The translations under genes and the position numbers were made by a program. From Chrysopilus asiliformis (lineage: Eukaryota; Arthropoda; Insecta; Diptera; Rhagionidae): 64,000 bases of DNA. A model generated the notes under the pieces. That model searched no databases, was not told the DNA's origin, and saw only the letters and a program-made list of their open reading frames with translations. This document shows, in pieces, positions 11,571 through 23,337 of this stretch (positions within the stretch are counted from its first letter, which is position 1; each line of letters starts with the position of its first letter). The DNA lies in contig OZ035960.1 in the NCBI GenBank assembly GCA_964034945.1, positions 45,611,002 to 45,675,001 on the forward strand. The letters are read 5' to 3'.

Positions 11571-12270
11571 ATTTTTGGATGAAGCAACAATTTATTGGGA
11601 GGTTGTATTGGGTTGACAATACGACAGGGCTATAACGTAAATTGCACAGGGTCGTAGATTTTGTAGAAGAAAGTTTTGTGTTGACCACAACTGATATTTT
11701 ATATTGGTTTACACATAAACTTTTATTGGGTTGAAGTTATATAGAAAGTTCCTAATAGGGTGCCGCTGTATTATTTGTGCTATCCGTTCATACCCCCTCC
11801 CCCACTAGACTCTACGTCGTTTAAGATATCGACAAGGAAAAGTGCTTTAATATATTTCCCCCTGTGTACCTATCCCCTCAAGCCCCTTCCCCTTCTAGGT
11901 TCTATATAGTTGGGGATGTCGAGTTGAATTTTTGTTGGTTGTTTTCAGTACAACACCAGGAAGTTCATTTTATATATCTTTTCTTTGTGGCCTTAACCAC
12001 TCAAACCTTCTCCACTGCTAGATTCTACATCGCTAGAGATATCGAGTAGAGATATCGCTTCAGTTTATTTTTCTTTATTTTTTTAGAGATTTTTTAAGTT
12101 GGTTATAGCTAATTTTAAAAAAAAATGAATTTTTTTTTTTAAAATTGAGATCCAGATTTGGTCCAATTTGCGACGCTTGCGAAGGTTTCGCAAGGTGAAG
12201 TAAATACCCCCAGGTAAATGCGCTCAGATTTATAGAAAGAATTTTTTTTTTTTTTCCAATTGTATGAAGT
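11571..12270. other. No gene recognised
   Basis: Sequence with repeated CCCTCCCC and TAGATTCTA-type motifs (near 11790, 11880 and 12010). It looks like degraded repeat DNA in three loosely similar blocks of about 100 bp. No coding support. Confidence 0.3.
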
Positions 12271-12280
12271 GGTTACTTAA

Positions 12281-12592
12281 CCCTTTCAATCTTTTTGTTA
12301 CCATACGGTAACATTTACTAGATTAGCTTAAAAAACCTCAAAGTATCAAATTAATATCTACAAAATGATTTTAATTTCAATAATTATGAGAAGTTTTGGG
12401 GAATTTGTTTATTTAAGTCATAACAAACATTAGTGGAAATTAGGTGTTACCATATGGCAACAAATCCTAGAAATATCCTGAATAACCCAAGGACCATTTT
12501 TTTACAGAAAATATTTTTTAGTCCTATAAATATTAAAATAAACACCAAGATTGATTTTTTATATAGCTCTTTCGAAAATCGTACTGAATGGG
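12281..12592. mobile_element. TTAA-flanked MITE (piggyBac-like)
   Basis: Flanked by TTAA at 12277-12280 and 12593-12596. Short inverted ends: CCCTTTCAAT on the left and CCCATTCAGT read inward from the right. It carries subterminal palindromes GTTACCATACGGTAAC (left) and GTTACCATATGGCAAC (right). No transposase. Confidence 0.55.
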
Positions 12593-12694
12593 TTAACGTG
12601 TTTGTTATGTTATCAACAAGTCAATTATTTATAACTTAACGTCTTCAGTAGAACATAATCAAAGTCGATTGCAAGACAAAAATAGTCATGATAA

Positions 12695-12834
12695 CTAAAG
12701 CGGTATGTACTTGTATACCTTTCAAGTAGACTAAAAGCAAGTACTGTAACTATACAGGGTTTGGCGTAGTATGAACCTCTTCCACATGTGTAACTTGCTT
12801 TCAATTTACTTGAAAGGTATACATACCGCTTTAG
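12695..12834. mobile_element. Short foldback MITE
   Basis: A 140-bp inverted repeat. Left end CTAAAGCGGTATGTA, then TATACCTTTCAAGTA after a 4-6 nt insertion; right end is the same two blocks read inward without the insertion. The arms match over about 40 bp and leave a short loop. No coding content. Confidence 0.7.
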
Positions 12835-13875
12835 CGATCGAATGCAATTTAATAATTTATACGGCGATTAAGTAGAACTACAACCAGAAATTGTGGGAAT
12901 CTATCTATGCAAATCAACAATGCCAATGATACCTAGTTGAGTTGATCAAAACTATCTTATTAACTTGTATCGGCTGGTGTTAGAACATGCTTCGTTTTAT
13001 TCACTTCAAAGTTTAATGTAGCGAAACAAACGATAATCAAACAGATTTGTCCTAAGTTTAAATCACTATTCCTTGCGGGAACATTTTATTGGAAGCTAAT
13101 TGTCTTGTTACCTATTTTTCTCTTGACTATTTACCCACTTTTTCTTTATATATAGTATTTTTTATTTTCGTTAATCACATCTTTAAGTTGAGATTTTACA
13201 TGGTTTTCTTGTTGTGCTTCTCGTTGCGTTGGATGGAATTCTAAACTTATCTTTGCGCCAGCATCTATTACTTGTCGAACGTGCATCTGCTCTAACAATC
13301 ATGTAGGTCTTTGTGTTGAATGGATCTGAATTTTCTGCGGAGTATTCTAATGGATGTATTCAAGACAGTAATTAAGATAATTTGTACGGGTTTCTTGGCG
13401 AATTGAATTTAAATTCACGTGCAATCTATGTCAAATTATGTACCTTAAATGCGTTTACATTTTGCAGAACAAAAATCGTTAAACTCTTACATGCCTGTAA
13501 TTATTATTTATTCTAATTACGGTGTTTACGATTTGATTCGTTACAATGTTTTCAGATTTAGTACACATCTTTGAGTTATTTCAATTAGTCACGTAGGAAA
13601 GTGATATGGTAGGCGTTTTTCCGTTTCCGGTTTTACTATATTGTATGCGCGTAATATAACTAAAAGATAATTTTCTTAAATTTTCCACTTGCACTATCTT
13701 TAGTGATTTATTAATGAATCTGGGGTTATTAAGAAACTTATCAACATAGGAAAAAACCCCAATGTATATCAGATTTTAAACCGTTTGCATCAGAAATCTT
13801 TAAATATGCACAATTTTCTTATGAAAAGAGATTAAATATTTGGTAAATCATAAAACTTTGTAATCTTTTTTTCAG

Positions 13876-15829
13876 AAATTAAAACGCTATCAGGAGAACC
13901 AAACTATAAGTCTGTAAATTTAACATGGGAAATGGGAGCAGTAACTTCAAAAGACAGTGAAGAGTATACAGCGTTTCCAAAAGTATTTACGATATTCTAT
14001 TGTGAACTGCAGTCATTTGGTCCACACAGATGTCGATCGAAAGTTCTGGAAGACAACACAATCGATGCGCAGGAATAGTAAGAAAACCAGTTCATTTTAG
14101 AAATTTTTCACTAAAATGTTATCATTTTAGCACAACGAAACATTATTCAACTAACATTGACAATTTACGAATGGCAACCAAATATAGTTTCCACATAAAA
14201 CCTCAAACGAAACGAGGGATTAGTGGAAGATCTGATAGCCGAACTAATGATGTTGATCCCGAATCTAAATTTAGCGGCCAAACTATTGTTATTCCTACAA
14301 AAGGATGTAAGTATCAATACTAAAATTACATTTTTCTACAAATTAAAATCCAATTTAAATACGTTTCGAGGCTCTCGCGGTTAAACATTATTAACTGATA
14401 GTTTTTTTTTGATATTATATAAAAATAAACAAATTTTTATTTCTAAAGTCCACGGTCGCTTGCAGACTGCAGAAACGTCTTGTTTATGGCAAAAAAAAAA
14501 TTATATGCAGCCAAACCAAAAACACTATCAGTTAAATATCAAATTGATGTTTTAAATTTAGGGAAATTAAAAATTCTGCAATAACCAGTGTTTGTTTTCA
14601 GTTTCTGCTCAAGCGACGAAATGTCTTCCACATGCCTCAGAAATCGAAATTGAAACAGGACCGTATTTTGGCGGAAAAATTGTTGTTGATGGAGGAAATT
14701 GTGGCATTCAGGGAAATCCAAAAGACGCCAGAAATAAATACGTGATGCGTATTGATCACGCCAAGTGCGGTAGTGTCGTGAAGCCAGAGTCAAATACAGT
14801 GGAAACATTTATAACAGTTCAGGAGAATTTGGGAATTTTCACACATAGTACTCGAAGGTATTTTCTAGACTAGTAAATTGAGAGTAAACTTATAGCCTTA
14901 ACATTATTTGAACGGTGTTTTATATATTATTCTTTCAAACAGTTTTACTATCAGTTTGCCGCCATTTTCACGTTTCATTTTATTTGTAATTCTTGCCGAG
15001 AATTCTAAATTTTTGTTCAATTCTCACCTAAACACGAAATATTTTTAGTTTGCCATAGTTTTGTTCATTTCCGTTGGCATCTTTCGCTCCAGAAAATTTT
15101 CAAACGATTTTTCAAAAAGAATTTTAAAAGAAAGGGTGAATTTTCTCATACAAGCACAGAATAATTATTTTTTCTTAATTAATTGCTAATTAATTACCAA
15201 TTAACTTGTTTACGAGAACGATTAGATTAAGAAAAACTTTTATTTAACATTCATAGCCAATTTAACATCAAACACCAAATGTATTTTTTAGGTTTGTTGT
15301 AGTCTGCACGTTCCAGTCAGGAATTCAAACCGTAAGGGCAAGTTTTACAGTACCTGGAAAAGGAGGAATAACTTCTGTAGATACTGATTACCATGATACT
15401 GAAAGAAACGGAAGAGAACGAAATTTTAAAATGGTCGACAAAAGTGCTCTTATTTTAAAAGAGCCCACAAGTGCCGAAGAAAATCACTTTGAGAGTGATT
15501 CTAAAGACTCCCTGAACTCGGTTGCAGAAATTGAAAATATTGTTCCACCTTCTCAGTCTAGTGAAAAAATTAAGTCCAACAGTTCAGCTGAGAAATTCAT
15601 AAGGGAAGCCAGCCGTAGTCATCGACACGCCAACTTTGATCGACTAATAGATGAAGTTGAATTGAAGAAAAATGAAATTTCAGCGAATTCCAGTGCTAGT
15701 TATATGGGACTTTTAATTGCAGTTTCGTTGGCTGTTATAATGATCGGAGTCCTTGTTTTCCTACTACAAAGAGAGTTCAGACGATCACGAAGTCAAAGAG
15801 CACCTCATATTTCACCTAACTACAACTAA
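13876..15829 (+). CDS. Membrane protein with FN3-like region and lone ZP-N-like module (3' part)
   Basis: Four exons with matching phases: 13876-14077, 14131-14306, 14602-14857, 15292-15829 (stop TAA). They give about 390 residues; the N terminus lies upstream. Order: a region of about 130 residues with FN3-like strands (VNLTWEMG, then LRMATKYSFHIKP); a module of about 110 residues with ZP-N features (EIEIETGPYFGGKIVVDGGN, C, then HAKCGS, TFITVQ, FVVVCTF); a stem of about 110 residues rich in Ser and acidic residues; a transmembrane helix (ASYMGLLIAVSLAVIMIGVL and on); and a basic tail ending SPNYN. ZP-N modules drive extracellular polymerisation or binding. No ZP-C half follows, which is unusual. 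No gene name is recognised. Predicted type I plasma-membrane or apical surface protein. Confidence 0.82.
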
Positions 15830-16113
15830 AGGCGATAAAATTGCTGAAACTAAACACGTCGATGTACTGTGATTATGTACTCTTGTCTTATTGAAATTTA
15901 AACATTGTGAAGTTGATTATTTCGAAGAAATATATTTCAATTTAAGATGACAGTACATAATACATTACAAATGAAATAATTCTGCAAAATATAAGCATTA
16001 AATAGACTGCGCTTTAAATATAAAATAATTAATATTACTATAAGTTAACATAAAAATGTAATTTTATTAGGCTCACAATTTCTGTATAGAAAACAATAAC
16101 ATGTATAGAAAGT

Positions 16114-16140
16114 AATAAAACTAATTTTTCTAGAAATAAA
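16114..16140 (+). terminator. Polyadenylation signals of the FN3/ZP-N gene
   Basis: AATAAA occurs at 16114-16119 and again at 16135-16140, about 290-310 nt after the stop codon. The next gene (Tango6) converges and its own signal lies at 16535-16540, so the two 3' UTRs need not overlap. Confidence 0.5.
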
Positions 16141-16534
16141 ATCTAAATTTTTTTGCTTACATAAGTTTGGCGATAACGAAATATTTGTGTGTAAAATGAT
16201 CTTATTATTAACTGATTTTTATTTTAATGTGAATTTAAAGGACAATTTCATAAATGTTGTTATATAAAAATAAATTAAATTCATTTTTTAAGGAATATTA
16301 GCAATTTTGAATTCAAAATCAGATGGGAATGAAATGAATACACGAATTTATTGAATTTTATGGATCCAAAATAGACTCTTAAGTTAGATGTAGTCAAAAA
16401 GTGGAAGAAATACATACACTAAAAATTATTACGTCAAATTTTCTAAAAATGGCCTGAAATCAATTTAATTGTTCTGTATTCTAGTTTACACATAAATTTA
16501 ATAAAATACCAGTCAATAATGCGAATTTTAAGAT

Positions 16535-16540
16535 TTTATT
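16535..16540 (-). terminator. Polyadenylation signal of Tango6
   Basis: AATAAA on the minus strand (TTTATT on plus), about 100 nt downstream of the Tango6 stop codon. Confidence 0.5.
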
Positions 16541-16641
16541 AGGTTTAATAATATATTTTCGCGAATATCTTTATGTTGTTTTGTACTTTTTTACTTGTTA
16601 TTTTGTTCGATACAAACAAACTCCATCAAATATTAAAACTA

Positions 16642-19600
16642 TTAATTTAATTCCAATATGTGACCTCTCCGCGGCTTGTTGTTATCATCTTTAATACCAA
16701 AAATTTTGATTTCTTTTTCTAAATTCGTCTTGGGGAACAAGAACTCTTTGCATTTATCATTTAAAGCTTTTAATCCATTTGTTGCATGCACCCTAGTTCT
16801 TTCATCTTTTTCAGTGTCCAACACCGAATTTAGTAGGCGATAAGTTGGTATCAAAAGTTCTTGAAAATCAACTAAATTAGTAATACCGTGCAATAATTGG
16901 GAAAGCACCATAACGGCAGCCCTTTTGGCTGAAACATATTTGTCGAATTGTATCACATGACTTAAAATCGAGATGAGCTAAAAGAGAATTTTTTGTATTA
17001 GGCGAAATATTAAATGTCTAGAATTGGTTACCTCTTGGAAAAATCCTAATACTTGATATGATAATAATCGAGATAACGTTGATAAGTTGGATAGACTTGA
17101 TGTTCGAAATACGTCATTATCGTTTTTACATCCATGCAAAAAACAGTTAATCAAAGATTCTTTATATTTGTAGCTAAGTTGACCTAAAAAATCATTTATA
17201 TCAATAGCTTAAAAGAATCAAAATTTTGTTTTTCTAGATTACAGTTTTCAGAAAAGCCGCAGTTGATATCGAGGGGGAGAGGAGTGGGAAAATTTGGACC
17301 AAAAAAGAGATGAGTTCAGCTATTTTTGAAAGTCATAATTCTTTTTTGTGGAGCAACCTGATTTATAGTGGAGACTGTATCAAAATGGTTTCAACGGTTC
17401 AAGAGATAGAATGGTAAGAGGGTTCACAGAGTAGGTAAAAACCTGTCCACCTTCCCGTTTACCGAACTTTAGTAAGCGCCTCATGGAAGAAACATACTGA
17501 GAGAGGATTTGTTACATGTGTATACAAGAATACGCAATCCAAAACCTTAAAAAGTGTCTCCTGAAATATCAGGTTTTTTCAGTTATCAAACACAACCTTC
17601 CACTATTTGAAAACTTGTTGAAAAAAAATCTTAGGCGTATAAAAAAGATGGATAAATGTAATTTAAACGAACACACGCTATCAAAGACTTAAATTATAGT
17701 AAAGATAATAAAATATTTACCTAATTCTTCAGTCATTTTAAGAATAGCTTCGCCAATTTTCAGCCGATAGTCCAACTCTTCATTCTCATTCAAATAAACC
17801 GCACACAAGGCATCGTAAATTTCCATTTCCAATACGTAAGATAAGGCGACAAATAGTCGCACACAATTTAAATACGTATAAGATTCCGGATCCTTTATTA
17901 GAGTTAATCCGATCGCCAAAAGTACATGACTATTGGATAACGTGTCCTTGTCTCTGCTTTTAATTAATCCAATTATTTTCGTTATTCCGTAAACTCTTAA
18001 GTGTGGCTGTTTTTCATCAAGAAGAGATATTGCAAATTTGTATTCAGTGCAGGCTAAGCTGGGCTTCGATCCAGCGCCATATTCAATCAAATCCAGAATA
18101 CTTTCAATTTGGTGTCGAGTTATGTGATTTTTCACCTTCTTTAAATACTGCTTCAAAATTGAAGTCAACTCCTGCATTTGGAATGCAATCCGTTCATTCT
18201 CGAGAAATTGCTGCACTATCGCCAAAATTAATGACAGATTATGGTCAATTTGATCGGAAAAGTCATCATCATTGAGCCGCTTGCATAGTGCTTTTTGAGT
18301 GAACTGCAAAATATCACCAGGATTTTCCCGAAACTGGGAATGAAACGGCTGGAATGATATCAAATCTGATAAGCAAGATAAGAGCGTCAGACGCTTTTCA
18401 AATTGATTGCTCATAATCTGGTCAAGCTCATCAGGATCTTGGAGCAAATCGACATTTATTTCGTCAGTGGAATTCCCCAACTTTGGATCTTCCTCAAGCA
18501 GTTGTAAAAGACATAGAAACACATTATATAGCAGTATGTTGTTGTTACACTGTTTAAGAATTGTTACGAGTGTCACGGCGATTTCATTAGAACGAATATC
18601 ACCTTCCGGAACAATTTTTACGTTGTAAGATCGATACTTCGGATTGAAATCGATTGCAATCCTTTTACAAATTTTATACATTGGTATGGCGGGTAAATCT
18701 GTTATCAATCGTTTTATAATTAAATACAAATCAAATTTTTCTCTATTCGCTAAACATTGAACAATCAGGCATTTGATTTTGTTAGCTTCATCAGTTGTTG
18801 AATCCAACTGACTGTACAAATTCTGTAAGACTTCCAAATAAGGGATTAGCATTTTACTTGGTAGAGCCTGCAATGATGTAGAACAGAAACAAGCAGTAAT
18901 TACATCAAAACAATTTCTAAACTCGTCGTCATCCAGTAAAATTGCACCAGATACAACATCCACTGGATTGATGAGGCATTGAAGCTGGCTGAAGACTTTT
19001 TCGTCGATTTTCTTGTTCAAGTTCTCATTGTGTGCGCACATAGCGCGAAGAGAAATTATTCCGGCTGGCATTAAGTTAACTTCTTCTTGGCCAGTCACAC
19101 AGGCAGTAATAAAATCGAAGATCTGTTCAATCATGCTGTTGTAAAATTTTGTCGAATGTCCTTTATGTGTAACTATCTTGGAAACCACTTCATATTGTTT
19201 CCAGTCTGGAGTCTCGGCTTTCAAATTCTGTGCGGAAAGTAAAGTTCTGGTTAATAAATCGAAGCCCCGTTTTTCTATTAGTCTACTCAATAATTCTCGG
19301 TGTAATTCCTGCGACAGTAGAAGAGGTAGATCTTTCACGCTTTTCAGAATTAACAAATGTTTAAAGTAAGCTTCTTTTGAGGTTTTCTGCCACAAAATTT
19401 TTAACATTAACTGACAAAATCCTTCTTGATCTGAATGTTGGTTCTCCGGTTTATAGTAAAACAAGGAAAAAATTCCAGCCATAGCTACTAGAATAGCATT
19501 ACTTATTCTAACATGCGACGCAATAGTTTCAATGTATAAAAACTCTTTCAGGAATTTTAAGCAAGCCTCCAAGCGTGAGGATTTATCCTCTACATCAAAA

Positions 19601-20065
19601 TCGTTTGTGTACCCCCAAAGAAACGGTTGAGCGCTCATACTTGGCACCAAATAGCTAGTGATTCCACTGTGTGTTGCGAGATTAATTGACTTTACTAAAA
19701 GGTCGATCTGTCGAATACTTAAAAGATCTTCCTTTGCAGCACTATCAAATTGCACGTTGTCCTTGATTACGAACAGGACTTGCATCATATAACAACTGAA
19801 TTCCCAGTTAGAATCGCTGGCTATGCATGGGAACATACAGTTGATACTTGTTAGCTGCGGTGAATTTTTGAGGCCATCGTAGTCTAATTTCAACCCATTT
19901 TTAATTATCAAAATGTTGTCTTTTACTAAACTGACACCATCTAAATAGAAATTGAAATGGTTGAAACAATCTTCTAGAATCATTTCCCAATAAAATTTTA
20001 CCTTTAGAATTAGTTGGATGTTTGATTTTTTCTAAAACCGCGAAGTGTTTGTTTATATTCTCCAT
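16642..20065 (-). CDS. Tango6: Tango6 (transport and Golgi organization 6) homologue
   Basis: Main exon 19983-17721, then 17183-17032 (51 codons) and 16977-16642 (stop TAA); all junctions are GT-AG and in phase. The protein is about 916 residues, the usual size for the family. It is an all-helical, HEAT-like repeat protein. Near the C terminus are the two RTP1_C-type domains that define Tango6/RTP1: one around LDEKQPHLRVYGITKIIGLI and one around FRTSSLSNLSTLSRLL followed by AKRAAVMVLSQLLHG. The family is linked to secretory-pathway/Golgi organisation, and yeast RTP1 to RNA polymerase II assembly and transport. The 5' end is uncertain: an ATG at 20065 begins a good 21-codon frame (MENINKHFAVLEKIKHPTNS) one frame off the main exon. 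Otherwise translation starts at the ATG at 19983. Identification is by motif, not search. Confidence 0.9.
17184..17720 (-). other. Tango6 intron with no further gene
   Basis: A 537-nt intron between donor CTTAG region 17720 and acceptor TTTTTTAG at 17184. No inserted element was recognised, in contrast to the other larger introns. Confidence 0.6.
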
Positions 20066-20401
20066 AGTTCGAATCGCTTTCGAACAGAACTTTTCCGAAC
20101 TGATTAAAATTCTTTACCTTTGCACGATTTACTGTTTTTTACAGCTGTAACTTTAATCTCTTTATTCAGAAAACTGCATTCACTTGTTCGGCTTATTTAT
20201 TTCAATTAGTACCTGTTAAATTATAGTAAAAAAATTCACCGTATACAATAAATTTTGTTTGACGTTACTTTTGGTTACTTCTCAGTGCAAAAAGTATTGT
20301 CGTTATGTGTGGTATTAAAATTAGAGTACTTGTGAAGATAACCACTTTTTGTGACAAAGGTTTGAATATTCACTCTACAGTAGAGATAAGTTAAGGTAGA
20401 A

Positions 20402-20775
20402 CCTGAATCGTATGTCGATGCGTCCGTCATGCGTCCGTCACGTTGACAGTTCGATGCGGTCAAAATAAAATCAACGGGCTGCTATGAGTACTCCCCTAAT
20501 AATACGTTTTCCGATGCGGCAACCGCATAGAGTAGCTCGAATTTCTACTTTTACATGCGGCAACGCAACGCTTTTTTTCATTTCGCAAAAAAGTTTGTTT
20601 ACGATTTAAGCAATTTAAGTATGGAACAAATTGAAAGTAATTGTTTCGACGATAAACTAATAGAAGAAGTGCAAAACAATGAATTAACTCCAGATTCGTT
20701 GCCGTACCCAACTGTCACCGCATCGAACTGTCAACCGAACGCACGTATGACGGACGCATCGACCTACGATTCAGG
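20402..20775 (+). mobile_element. Foldback element with a MADF-like ORF fragment
   Basis: Terminal inverted repeats of about 60 bp with a few mismatches and small indels: left CCTGAATCGTATGTCGATGC, the right arm the same read inward apart from one base (T to G). Between them, on plus, a frame from 20621 begins MEQIESNCFDDKLIEEVQNN. It resembles the first helix of a MADF domain (F-D-x-x-LI-x-x-V), a DNA-binding domain common in PIF/Harbinger accessory proteins, and then runs into the right arm. The piece is thus a truncated transposon gene, probably captured by a non-autonomous element. Confidence 0.6.
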
Positions 20776-20790
20776 ATCTAGCTTTAAGCT

Positions 20791-21288
20791 ACGAACAAAG
20801 TGAATGCGATCAACTATGCAGTGGCCATGATTCAATGTACAATAATAAACGATGTAAACGAGGCGATTGAATCCAAAGCATTTCGTCGTATACATCATTT
20901 ACCCTCTTCACAATCCAGAAACTAATTTCAATTAAAATGCACATTACATTTCGTTTTTAGTTAAATTAGTAAAAACAAGACGGCAGAATGATTAAAAAGA
21001 GGTTTTGTATAAAATAATTGAAGTTTTTGTGATTTTGAAAAATGTTATCGAATTGCTATTTATAAAATCTCATGAAATTTGTTCCTGAAGTGTTAACAAA
21101 TGTGGTTTTTTATTCATCTTGAGGATACTTTTGGTTAGAAATGATTAAAATGGCGCTTTTAAGTCGTACTAAATGAAATTTCACAGTTGTCAAAGATCGT
21201 TTACATCGGATTCCATACCATGCACCCGTAGTTTACAGCCGCATCGGACATCGCACAGTATAGCTTATCGTATTCACTTTGTTTGTAA
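20791..21288. mobile_element. Second inverted-repeat element beside the first
   Basis: About 500 bp bounded by ACAAAGTGAATGCGAT on the left and the near-identical inverted ATCGTATTCACTTTGT on the right; the similarity continues inward imperfectly for about 20 more bases. Interior AT-rich and non-coding. It lies only about 15 bp from the element at 20402-20775. Confidence 0.5.
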
Positions 21289-21762
21289 CCTTAGACTTCA
21301 TTTAAACGATCAAAATTAGCAATTTGCGATATTGCTAGTCAATCAAGGATGTTCTCCATTGACCCATTGACTCATTCCGGAATGTTTTATTCTGCATTGG
21401 TCCGAAATGTTAGCACCGACAAACATTAGTGGTCTTTAATTCTTTTGTTCACTTTATTTGTATTTATTTATTATTATTATCTTTATTTACAAACCTAAAA
21501 GGCCAAATGCGTTATACAACGGTTTAATAAGTTTTTATTATTTATACTTATTTGGCTGCAAATCTTTGATCCCTCTAGTGGTAATTCAGTATCGTACTCT
21601 AAGTAAAATTTCGTTTGGGGTAATTTTGAATTTGGTCCAGCAACTCACTGACCGCACCTTTCAATTGTAACTGATTAAACGTATCTGAAGAAGCCGCGTT
21701 GAATTGTGATATTTCAGACGTTCTTAAAATTCCAAGGTTAGCGTGTTAAATCTCGAAATAAT

Positions 21763-21894
21763 GTAAGTAATAATCGCTTCAAAGTTTAATTTACAATAAA
21801 CAGCAAAATAGTATTAAAGTTAGGATGTTATCACCAAAAAATTCTACATAACCTCTAACCTGAGTTTGACTCATTTTCTAAATTTGTTTTACAG
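21763..21894 (+). other. Intron in the La 5' UTR
   Basis: Donor AAT|GTAAGT at 21763 and acceptor TTTTACAG at 21887-21894 bracket a 132-nt intron just upstream of the La start codon. This places the La transcription start upstream of 21762, beside the foldback elements. Confidence 0.6.
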
Positions 21895-21898
21895 AAAA

Positions 21899-23300
21899 AT
21901 GACTGAAGTCGAAGTAAAACCTGACGCTGAACTGAAAAAAGACGAAGAAGTAGAAAAGGTGGAAACATGCGCAACGGAAATTCCTGCAGATACCACCGAC
22001 AAAAACTCGAGTGACGCCAAGTCCGAAGAGCCGGCATCTGAAAAAATTGCGCCTGAAGAAAATATTTCACAATTAGAGAAAGATATTATCAAGCAGATGG
22101 AGTACTATTTTGGAGATTCAAACCTAATGCGCGATAAATTTTTAATCGAGCAAATTGGCAAAAACGATGGATGGGTACAACTTTCCGTTCTACTGACTTT
22201 CAAACGTTTGGCATCTCTCAGTAGTGACGCCGAAATTATTGTCAAAGCGTTAGAGAAGTCCGATGAGGGACTAATTGAGATAAACGAAGACAAGACACAA
22301 ATTCGACGTCATCCAGAACGCCCACTTCCAGAGCGAAACGAAGAGGTCCGAAAGGAAATCTCTTCCCGGTCTGCATATGTCAAAGGTTTCGCCCTGGATA
22401 CAGAAATGTCAGACATTATTGATTTCTTCAATCCATACGAGAAAGTTCTGAACATCATTATGCGAAAATATTTGGACAAGCCCACCAAGAAATACAAATT
22501 CAAGGGAAGCATTTTCGTAACATTCGCCAAAAAGGAACAGTGCGAGGAGTTTGTCAACAAAGAGAAGGTATGTTTTTTAACATTTTTTTTTTATCAAGCG
22601 TCGCATTGCGAATTAGGAGTTGCGAAAATGTGAAAAGCCTCCAACTGTTGCTTCTAAATCATTTATGCGTTTATCTATAATATGAGTATTATGGTCCAGT
22701 GGGAACTTACCAATGAACATTTATAAAGTCGGGACTTTAATGGCACTTACTAATGAGCTTTCACTAACTCATTAGCAAAATATAGGCAATCCAAATAGTT
22801 TCAGTTCATACAAAATTATTTGTCAAAATGCCGTTGCACTAGTGCGCAGTTGGAACTATGTTTAACCGAAACAAAACCGAATATAGTTTTTTAAAATTTT
22901 AGTCGAATCCAAAACTCATCTGAAACACTATTTTCAGGCTGTTCGAGCCTTTATCTATTTTTTCCAGTGTTCAAAACACTCCCATTTGTAGTCTTTCGTT
23001 CTGCTCCCAAGGAGGCATTGAAATCAATAGAAAATAAAAATCACTCTCTAGAGAACGAAATTCGGCATTTCAGAAAAACGCTCCCAAGAACGAGAACGAA
23101 ATTATTGTTTGTACGTTCTTGCTCTTAGGATTTTTATATTTGCATTTTGTTTTTACGTTCTTTGAGAACAGAACGTTAATGCTGGGAGCGAAATATCGTT
23201 CTCTCACTATTAAAATACATACTTATATGTGTGTGTGCATCATACCAAAAAGCCATCGCTCGAGGCTTTCATTCATTTTAAAAGCTTTTATTTAGCTCGC

Positions 23301-23337
<37 letters not shown>

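Larger units (their letters stand above)
20066..21760. promoter_or_regulatory. Divergent Tango6/La upstream region
   Basis: Tango6 (minus) and La (plus) are transcribed away from each other, and their starts must share this interval. The untranslated first La exon ends at 21762, and Tango6 coding begins at 20065. Most of the interval is two back-to-back foldback elements (20402-20775, 20791-21288). The gene-proximal flanks left over are about 340 bp on the Tango6 side and about 470 bp on the La side. No TATA box or initiator was assigned. Confidence 0.5.

Noticed and set aside
18003..19369. Plus-strand ORFs opposite Tango6
   Set aside because: Shadows of the long Tango6 exon with no independent support.
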